Source: Chloroflexota bacterium
GTDB taxonomy: Bacteria > Chloroflexota > Dehalococcoidia > Dehalococcoidales > Fen-1064
Reading direction: 5' to 3'
NCBI GenBank assembly: GCA_026389745.1
Contig: JAPLHG010000040.1
Location: 1 to 7,706, forward strand
DNA length: 7,706 nucleotides
The notes beneath the pieces are model-generated. The model saw only the letters and a list, made by a program, of their open reading frames with translations. It had not been told where the DNA came from and ran no database searches. A program made the translations under genes and the position numbers. This document shows, piece after piece, positions 1-4,391 of the stretch (positions within the stretch are counted from its first letter, which is position 1; each line of letters starts with the position of its first letter).

Positions 1-120
1 ATATCTGCCGAAGCGTTCGATTAAACCCCGGCTAGTCGGTCTAACTGTATGAATGGACTGTGCCAGGAGAATGACAATAATAATGATGGCTAATACTATG
101 CCAATAGTAGTTCCTGACAT
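1..120 (-). CDS. SPFH/stomatin-prohibitin-like membrane protein, N-terminal fragment (runs off left edge)
   Basis: Reading leftwards from ATG at 120-118 there are 40 open codons to the window edge. The fragment has a short polar start (MSGTT), one hydrophobic segment at residues 6-20 (rich in Ile, Val, Leu), then HTVRPTSRGLIERFGRY. That last string matches the start of the SPFH domain in bacterial stomatin/slipin/HflC-type proteins, where a single N-terminal membrane anchor is followed by a V-R-P-x-x-R-G-L-x-E-R-x-G-x-Y pattern. A strong ribosome binding site (GAGGGAG on the minus strand, about 131-138) lies some ten bases upstream and fixes the start. SPFH proteins form oligomeric membrane scaffolds, often with NfeD proteins or proteases; any partner lies outside the window. 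A weak promoter candidate on the minus strand is TTGATA (240-235), 18-base spacer, TACAGT (216-211), giving a leader of about 85 bases. The body of the protein is unseen, so the subfamily cannot be set. Confidence 0.8.
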   Translation of the reverse strand, partial: MSGTTIGIVLAIIIIVILLAQSIHTVRPTSRGLIERFGRY

Positions 121-384
121 ATGATTAACTCCCTCCTCTATACCAATTATTTATAATTTGAATCATTTATGATAATTTCAGCTGTTTTCTCGATATTCTG
201 AGACTTTTATACTGTATTCCCTATGCTACTCGTCTATCAAGGAATTATCAAGTAACATTTCATCGTTTCGTGAATGATTTTAAATCGATGACACCTTGTA
301 TTCATGACGTCTGTTTCAACCCGCTTTGGTAGCTTTTCTGGAGTTATGATACTATCAAAGTACTAAAAAGGGGAAGAGATAGGC
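121..384. other. AT-rich divergent intergenic region
   Basis: This 264-base stretch separates the leftward SPFH gene from the rightward micro-ORFs. It holds the SPFH ribosome binding site (131-138) and a weak leftward promoter candidate (240-211). On the plus strand a TATGAT at 345-350 would make a good -10 box for the 59-residue ORF, but I see no convincing -35 in front of it. A 7-base AT-only direct repeat (ATAATTT, twice about 19 bases apart near 153-178) is too low in complexity to weigh. No RNA gene or longer reading frame is evident. Confidence 0.5.
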
Positions 385-564
385 GTGTCTACTGAAAACA
401 AACCAGATGTAAATCAACTACTTGACTCGCTTTCTCCCGCGGTGCCGGATAGTCTGGCGGACGTTGTTGCGGCGAAGCTAAAAGACGGAAAAACCCTGAG
501 CTTGCGTCCCAAGCAAGACGTCGCCGGTTCGAAATTGATGGTAAAGTACGGAAACATCTATTGA
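385..564 (+). CDS. Hypothetical small protein, 59 residues
   Basis: This frame runs from GTG at 385 to TGA at 562-564 and encodes 59 residues beginning MSTENKPDVNQLLDSLSPAV and ending LMVKYGNIY. A purine-rich stretch GGGGAAGAGA (370-379) sits about 8 bases before the GTG, and a TATGAT -10-like box lies at 345-350. Composition is protein-like: a polar start, a predicted helix around PDSLADVVAAKLKDG (residues 21-35), then a basic segment. There is no signal peptide, membrane segment, cysteine or motif I recognise. It may be the upstream partner of the 47-residue ORF that begins 48 bases after its stop. A truncated or frameshifted remnant is possible, but neither alternative frame downstream gives a sensible continuation. 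No function is assigned. Confidence 0.45.
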   Translation: MSTENKPDVNQLLDSLSPAVPDSLADVVAAKLKDGKTLSLRPKQDVAGSKLMVKYGNIY

Positions 565-612
565 TGAAACGCTGTTGTATGCTATTCTATACCAATCCCC
601 CGGGAGAAAAAT

Positions 613-756
613 ATGGAAATAGGCGAGCTTTACAACAAAGTCAACGATCCCCAGGTCGCACAGCTCCTCGATAACATTCTGGATGCCGTGCTGGCTCTCA
701 AGGCCCGCCTTGCGGATTCGAACACAGATTCGAATTCCGTTGGGGGCGCCATTTAA
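613..756 (+). CDS. Hypothetical small protein, 47 residues
   Basis: ATG at 613-615 opens a 47-residue frame ending at TAA 754-756. A clear ribosome binding site, GGGAG at 602-606, lies 6 bases upstream, which is the main reason to believe it is translated. The product starts MEIGELYNKVNDPQVAQLLD and contains a likely amphipathic helix over residues 12-34 with regularly spaced Leu/Ile/Val (VAQLLDNILDAVLALKARL). A Ser/Asn-rich tail follows. No family is recognised. It follows the 59-residue ORF in the same direction and probably shares its transcript. Its stop is only 30 bases from the stop of the convergent HIT gene, with no clear terminator between them. Helical content suggests a small coiled or binding protein, but this is inference. 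Confidence 0.45.
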   Translation: MEIGELYNKVNDPQVAQLLDNILDAVLALKARLADSNTDSNSVGGAI

Positions 757-786
757 AACCATCGCTCCTGATATCATCGGGAAAAT

Positions 787-1260
787 CTAAAACTCAGCCT
801 TAAGCTTCCGATATGTCTCTCTTACCGCCTCTGGAATGACCCGTGTGCAACCAATTACCGGCATAAAATTGGTATCGCCATGCCAGCGCGGCACAATATG
901 AGAGTGGACATGGTCGGCAATGCCAGCGCCAGCAACACTACCCATATTAATCCCCAGATTAAAACCGGCCGGCTTGAAAGTCTGTTTCAGAACCTCGATA
1001 CATTGAGTCATGATATCGGCATGCTCGTGGAGTTCCCTCTTGGGTAATTCTTCCAGACCCGCCACATGACGGTAAGGAGCTACCATCAGATGGCCGGGAT
1101 TGTAGGGGAAATTGTTCATCATAACAAAATTCCACTTCCCGCGATAAAGTATGTGATTGAGCTCATCTTTATCTTCCTTTGGTTTATCACAAAGAATACA
1201 ACCTTCCGGCTTGGCCACACGGATGTACTCCATACGCCATGGTGCCCAGAGATATTCCAT
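787..1260 (-). CDS. HIT-family nucleotide hydrolase/phosphorylase (Ap4A phosphorylase-like)
   Basis: This is a 157-residue histidine-triad protein. The catalytic signature HVHSHIVPRW lies at residues 117-126 (H117, H119, H121; H121 is the expected nucleophile). The start, EYLWAPWRMEYI, and the segment after the triad (HGDTNFMPVIGCTRVIP, 127-143) resemble the Ap4A phosphorylase branch typified by Mycobacterium tuberculosis Rv2613c, from family knowledge. C21-x2-C24 with H65 and H117 forms the expected structural zinc site of zinc-bearing HIT proteins. The glycine/asparagine loop NPGHLMVAPYRH (54-65) belongs to the nucleotide-binding face. Likely role: cytoplasmic breakdown of diadenosine polyphosphates or adenylylated nucleotides; phosphorolysis versus hydrolysis cannot be told from sequence. 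Start: ATG at 1260-1258 preceded by GGAG about seven bases upstream. It is monocistronic, convergent with the micro-ORFs and divergent from the MBL gene. Confidence 0.9.
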   Translation of the reverse strand: MEYLWAPWRMEYIRVAKPEGCILCDKPKEDKDELNHILYRGKWNFVMMNNFPYNPGHLMVAPYRHVAGLEELPKRELHEHADIMTQCIEVLKQTFKPAGFNLGINMGSVAGAGIADHVHSHIVPRWHGDTNFMPVIGCTRVIPEAVRETYRKLKAEF

Positions 1261-1294
1261 TTTATTCTCCGATTAATTAATAATTATCGTAAAT

Positions 1295-1323
1295 ATTTTA
1301 ATCGGCTTCTGCCGACAAGTCAA
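1295..1323 (-). promoter_or_regulatory. Sigma-70-type promoter of the HIT gene
   Basis: On the minus strand TTGACT (1323-1318) and TAAAAT (1300-1295) are separated by exactly 17 bases; each matches the housekeeping consensus at 5 of 6 positions. Transcription would begin near 1288, giving a leader of about 28 bases before the ATG at 1260 with GGAG within it. The spacer contains a perfect 5-base inverted repeat (TCGGC/GCCGA at 1302-1315), listed separately. Confidence 0.65.
1302..1315. repeat. 14-base palindrome inside the HIT promoter spacer
   Basis: TCGGC TTCT GCCGA is a perfect 5-base inverted repeat with a 4-base centre, lying between the -35 and -10 boxes of the HIT promoter. It is GC-rich within AT-rich surroundings. 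The position suits a repressor or MerR-type operator, but the half-site is short and no regulator is encoded nearby, so chance is a real alternative. Confidence 0.35.
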
Positions 1324-1460
1324 AAACGCGCTCTCGTTCACATTATCAATGACCCATTTGGAGAATCATTCTATTCAGGGAGATAGCTTGTTTGAGATTG
1401 TAAGTGCCCTCCCTACAAGAACATACGCATAATTACCCTATCCAGCCGAACACAAAGACA

Positions 1461-1489
1461 TTGTAAAATAGAGAGCCATACCTTATAGT
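1461..1489 (+). promoter_or_regulatory. Promoter of the MBL-fold/radical SAM operon, probably giving a leaderless transcript
   Basis: TTGTAA (1461-1466) and TATAGT (1484-1489) are separated by 17 bases; they match the consensus at 4 and 5 of 6 positions. The GTG start of the MBL gene is at 1499, only nine bases past the -10 box. A transcript starting the usual 6-8 bases downstream of the -10 would begin at or within a few bases of the GTG. No ribosome binding site precedes the GTG, which fits leaderless translation. Confidence 0.5.
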
Positions 1490-1498
1490 AGAATCAAC

Positions 1499-2323
1499 GT
1501 GAGAGAGAACGGGCAATCGAGCGAAACCATCACCTTTCTGGGCACCGGCGGTGCCCGCTTTATGGTAATCAGCCAGTTACTCGCCTCAGGGGGCATCTGG
1601 TTCAGCTTGAACGGCACGGAAATACTGATGGACCCCGGACCCGGATGCATTGTACAAGTAACCAAACGCAAGTTGAATCCCGAAAAACTCAGCGCCATCA
1701 TTGTTTCCCACCGCCATCTCGACCACACAGCGGACGTCAACGTGATGACGGAGGCAATGACACAGGGTGGATTTAAGAAACACGGTCGCCTCTTCGCTCC
1801 GAGCGATGCAATAGATACGGAGCCAATCATTTTCAACTACCTCAGGGAAAATCTCGAGGGAGTGGAAATACTGGAGGCAGGCAAAACCTATGCAATCGGT
1901 AATGTCTCCTTCACCACACCAGTCCGCCACATTCACCGAGTTGAAAACTACGGCATGGTTTTTAAGACCCAGAGGCACACCATTGCCTACATCACTGACA
2001 CGTGCTATTTCGAGGAACTTGCCGGCTATTACCACGGCGATTTACTGATAATGAACGTGACTTTTCTGGAGCCGCGTGTTTTTACTCCGGAACATCCGGG
2101 TATGACCATCGACCATCTCGCGGTGCCTGACGCCGAACGTCTGATCAAGGAAATAAAGCCCAAAACTGCCATCCTTACCCATTTCGGAATGAATGTTTGG
2201 CGCGCAAAACCCTGGCTAATCGCCGAACAGCTAACACAGAAAACAGGCGTCAGGGTCATTGCCGCCAGAGACGGTATGAAATTCGATTTGTCAGAACTGG
2301 ACAAATCCGAGGAGATGAATTGA
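1499..2323 (+). CDS. Metallo-beta-lactamase-fold hydrolase (RNase Z/phosphodiesterase-like)
   Basis: This is a 274-residue MBL-fold protein. The family's first strand and loop are ITFLGTGGARF (residues 11-21), followed by LMDPGPGC (43-50). The metal motif SHRHLDHT gives H71, H73, D75 and H76. Further likely ligands are H146 (before VENYG), D167 (ITDT) and H228 (ILTHFG). The order resembles the RNase Z/ElaC and PhnP-like branch, but there is no long exosite insertion, so tRNA 3'-processing is only one option. No signal peptide is present, so it should be cytoplasmic. The start is GTG 1499: an in-frame stop lies at 1469-1471 and the next ATG (residue 22) would remove the first core strand. The GTG lacks a ribosome binding site and sits right behind a promoter. 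The 3' end overlaps the radical SAM start by 4 bases, implying translational coupling and a shared process. The substrate is unknown. Confidence 0.88.
   Translation: MRENGQSSETITFLGTGGARFMVISQLLASGGIWFSLNGTEILMDPGPGCIVQVTKRKLNPEKLSAIIVSHRHLDHTADVNVMTEAMTQGGFKKHGRLFAPSDAIDTEPIIFNYLRENLEGVEILEAGKTYAIGNVSFTTPVRHIHRVENYGMVFKTQRHTIAYITDTCYFEELAGYYHGDLLIMNVTFLEPRVFTPEHPGMTIDHLAVPDAERLIKEIKPKTAILTHFGMNVWRAKPWLIAEQLTQKTGVRVIAARDGMKFDLSELDKSEEMN
2309..2314 (+). promoter_or_regulatory. Ribosome binding site that decides the radical SAM start
   Basis: GAGGAG at 2309-2314, within the last codons of the MBL gene, lies five bases before TTG 2320-2322. It supports a TTG start overlapping the MBL stop (TGA 2321-2323), rather than the ATG at 2197 deep inside the MBL gene. 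Confidence 0.7.
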
Positions 2324-4128
2324 CCGACCTCGATAGAATCCTCCATAAAGTCCAAAAACCCGCCCGTTATACGGGTGGGGAATGGAATAGTGTTATCAAG
2401 GACTGGGACAGCACGCCGATAAAAGTCGCCCTTTCCTACCCGGACGTCTATGAGATAGGTATGTCCAATATGGCAATACCCATCCTTTACAACCTGCTCA
2501 ATAACCAACCGGATGTTCTCGCCGAAAGGGTTTTCACTCCCTGGGTGGATATGGCTAATGAACTCAAAAATGCCGGCATTCTCCTGTTCAGTCTCGAAAC
2601 ACGACATCCGTTAAAAGAGTTCGGAATCATCGGTTTCTCGCTGGGTTACGAAATGACCTACCCCAATGTGCTGGAGATGCTCGCCCTCTCACAAATACCT
2701 CTTCTAGTCTCAGAGCGAAACGAATCTCACCCGCTGGTCATTGCCGGCGGCACCTGCGTTCTCAATCCAGAGCCGATGGCAGATTTCTTCGACCTTCTTG
2801 TTATCGGGGACGGGGAAGAAGTGGTACTGGAACTATTGGAAGTATTCCGCTCGGCGAAGACGGATGGCCTGTCCCGTGAGCAACTCCTGCGAAAAACGGC
2901 GACCATCTCAGGTGTTTATGTCCCCAGTTTGTATAAGGTGGAACACCATCCTGACGGACGGCTCAAAAGTTTTACGCCAACCGTGCCCGAAGCAAAGCCA
3001 GCCATTCAGAGAAGAGTCGTCAAGCGATTACCGCCGCCGGTGACGAAACCCGTCGTGCCCTATATTGAAATCGTGCACGACCGCGGGGCAATAGAAATCC
3101 AGCGCGGGTGCACCCGGGGGTGCCGGTTCTGTCAGGCGGGTATCATTTACCGGCCGATACGGGAACGTCCCCAGGAAGAAATAGAAGAGGCAGTCGAAGA
3201 AATTCTCAATAACTGTGGCTACGATGAAGTAGCGCTGGTTTCGTTAAGCACAGGGGACTACCCTGATATTGACCGGTTGATCGCCAGCCTGTCCCAGCGC
3301 TTTGACAATCTGGCCTTGTCCCTGCCCAGCCTAAACATCAGCAGTTTCTCACTGGAACTGATGGAAGCCCTGGCACCACGCAAGAAGATGGGCCTGACCT
3401 TCGCTCCGGAAGCCGGCAGCGAAAGAATGCGGCGGGTCATCAATAAAAACCTTACCGAGCAGGAGATTCTGGAAACATTTGCCGAAGTTTTTGAAAAAGG
3501 CTGGCTGAGCATCAAACTGTACTTTATGGTGGGGTTACCTACCGAAACCAAAGAGGACATTGAGGCAATCGTGCAATTGGTGGATAAAATCCGCTCTCTG
3601 GGCAAAAGGAACACCGGCAAAACGCCGCAAATCAGAGTCAATGCCTCTACTTTTGTGCCTAAACCCCACACGCCTTTCCAATGGTTAGCACAGAACAGCA
3701 AAGAGGAACTTGCCGTCAAACGCGATATTCTGATTTCAGGATTACAGCGTAAAGGCACCAGATTATCATGGGGAAACCCCGAGGTTAGTCTGCTGGAAGC
3801 GGCATTATCACGCGGCGACCGCCGTTTAGGCAAGGTCATTCTTTCTGCCTGGCAGATGGGCGCCGTCTTCGATGCCTGGGAGGAGCATTTCAAATACGAA
3901 ATCTGGCAAAAAGCCTTTGAAGACGCCGGACTGGACATCAAGTTTTACGCACGGAGAGAACGCTCTCTGGATGAACTACTGCCGTGGTCGCATATTGATG
4001 TGGGTGCCAGCCCGGAGTTTCTCAAAGCTGAATACGGAAAAGCCCTGAAAGCCGATGTCACCCCTGACTGTCGTGACGGCGCCTGTAATGCCTGCGGACT
4101 AGAACGGTGGGAGACGGGGTGCCCCTAG
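2320..4128 (+). CDS. B12-binding-like/radical SAM protein (TIGR03960-type), 602 residues
   Basis: The protein has two parts. Residues about 10-200 resemble the cobalamin-binding-like N-terminal region of this family: KPARYTGGEWNSV (13-25), PDVYEIGMSN (41-50), the stretch IIGFSLGYE, then NPEPMADFF and IGDGEE. I see no DxHxxG motif for a cobalt-ligating histidine, so cobalamin use is doubtful. The radical SAM core carries C264-x3-C268-x2-C271 within RGCTRGCRFCQAG, binding the [4Fe-4S] cluster that cleaves S-adenosylmethionine. GLTFAPEAGSERMRRVINKN (from about 358) and YFMVGLPTE continue the core. The tail has C584-x4-C589-x2-C592 plus C601, probably a second metal or cluster site. TTG 2320 is chosen as start because of GAGGAG just upstream and because the family begins near this point; ATG 2197 would add 41 residues of MBL shadow. 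In many genomes this family is fused to, or followed by, a DUF2344 protein; none follows here. The reaction is unknown. Confidence 0.88.
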   Translation: MTDLDRILHKVQKPARYTGGEWNSVIKDWDSTPIKVALSYPDVYEIGMSNMAIPILYNLLNNQPDVLAERVFTPWVDMANELKNAGILLFSLETRHPLKEFGIIGFSLGYEMTYPNVLEMLALSQIPLLVSERNESHPLVIAGGTCVLNPEPMADFFDLLVIGDGEEVVLELLEVFRSAKTDGLSREQLLRKTATISGVYVPSLYKVEHHPDGRLKSFTPTVPEAKPAIQRRVVKRLPPPVTKPVVPYIEIVHDRGAIEIQRGCTRGCRFCQAGIIYRPIRERPQEEIEEAVEEILNNCGYDEVALVSLSTGDYPDIDRLIASLSQRFDNLALSLPSLNISSFSLELMEALAPRKKMGLTFAPEAGSERMRRVINKNLTEQEILETFAEVFEKGWLSIKLYFMVGLPTETKEDIEAIVQLVDKIRSLGKRNTGKTPQIRVNASTFVPKPHTPFQWLAQNSKEELAVKRDILISGLQRKGTRLSWGNPEVSLLEAALSRGDRRLGKVILSAWQMGAVFDAWEEHFKYEIWQKAFEDAGLDIKFYARRERSLDELLPWSHIDVGASPEFLKAEYGKALKADVTPDCRDGACNACGLERWETGCP

Positions 4129-4180
4129 GACTCTTAACGGTGGGTGGTGACAGACTTGCTTCTGCCCCGCGCTACCCTCG

Positions 4181-4206
4181 TCGTTCCTGGGTAAACAGGA
4201 ATCCAC
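4181..4206. repeat. REP-like palindromic element
   Basis: TTCCTG (4184-4189) and CAGGAA (4196-4201) form a perfect 6-base stem with a 6-base loop, set in a context (CCTCGTCGTTCCTG ... CAGGAATCCACAAG) that resembles the dispersed extragenic palindromes of the type GTCATTCCTGCG...CAGGAATCCA found in many bacterial genomes. Recognition is by eye; only one copy is in the window, so dispersal cannot be shown. Confidence 0.45.
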
Positions 4207-4296
4207 AAGACAGGAGCCCAATCAATTTGGCCGGAGTAAGCTCGGCGGCAGGAATTCCACCTCTCCCAGCCGCTACGAACGATTTTACGAACACCG

Positions 4297-4352
4297 GGGG
4301 ATTTGGCATTGATACCAATCATCCCCTCTGTAATTCATCAAGGTTGAGGGGA
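4297..4352. repeat. Two overlapping, mutually exclusive hairpins
   Basis: GGGGATTTGG (4297-4306) can pair with CCAA (4315-4318) and ATCCCC (4321-4326), leaving a 2-base bulge and an 8-base loop. TCCCCTC (4322-4328) can instead pair with GAGGGGA (4346-4352) across a 17-base loop. The two folds share 4322-4326 and cannot coexist. Lying downstream of both convergent genes, they may protect or define 3' ends rather than attenuate a gene. Confidence 0.45.
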
Positions 4353-4355
4353 GGC

Positions 4356-4381
4356 GTGGTAATTTCGGATTATCATACCAC
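4356..4381 (-). repeat. Inverted repeat just downstream of gyrA
   Basis: GTGGTA/TACCAC is a perfect 6-base stem with a 14-base loop, beginning 11 bases after the gyrA stop codon on the minus strand. It is the first structure a gyrA transcript would meet after its stop and is the best candidate for its 3' end. The long loop and lack of a T-run make it weak as an intrinsic terminator. Confidence 0.3.
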
Positions 4382-4391
4382 CAAATTTTAG

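Larger units (their letters stand above)
4129..4391. other. Structured intergenic gap between convergent genes
   Basis: These 263 bases separate the stops of the radical SAM gene (plus) and gyrA (minus). Short frames across it on both strands lack ribosome binding sites and protein-like sequence, so I call no gene. It holds several inverted repeats: TTCCTG/CAGGAA (4184-4201), GGGGATTTGG/CCAA-TC-ATCCCC (4297-4326), TCCCCTC/GAGGGGA (4322-4352), GTGGTA/TACCAC (4356-4381) and the palindrome AGCTAATTAGCT (4390-4401) over the gyrA stop. None is followed by a clear T-run, so a classical intrinsic terminator is not shown, although 3'-end formation for both genes must occur here or nearby. Confidence 0.6.

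Noticed and set aside
478..777. 99-residue minus-strand frame opposite the micro-ORFs
   Set aside because: It has no upstream ribosome binding site and lies antisense to frames with better start signals; I prefer the plus-strand ORFs, though confidence in all of them is modest.
757..786. Terminator between the 47-residue ORF and the HIT gene
   Set aside because: Only a short TGATATCA palindrome is present, with no real stem and no T-run.
1066..1386. 106-residue plus-strand frame
   Set aside because: Most of it is antisense to the HIT gene and the rest crosses that gene's promoter.
1377..1414. AGGGAG/CTCCCT inverted repeat between the HIT and MBL promoters
   Set aside because: It is a six-base match across a 26-base loop, expected by chance at this length.
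2197..2319. Upstream extension of the radical SAM protein to ATG 2197 (643 residues)
   Set aside because: The extra 41 residues lie entirely within the MBL gene in another frame, are Arg-rich and low in protein character, and GAGGAG supports TTG 2320.
2029..2607. 192-residue minus-strand frame across the MBL/radical SAM junction
   Set aside because: It is antisense to two well-supported coding regions and has no recognisable domain.
4107..4391. 94-residue plus-strand frame over the convergent gap
   Set aside because: It starts inside the radical SAM gene, has no ribosome binding site and runs through inverted repeats; its sequence is not protein-like.
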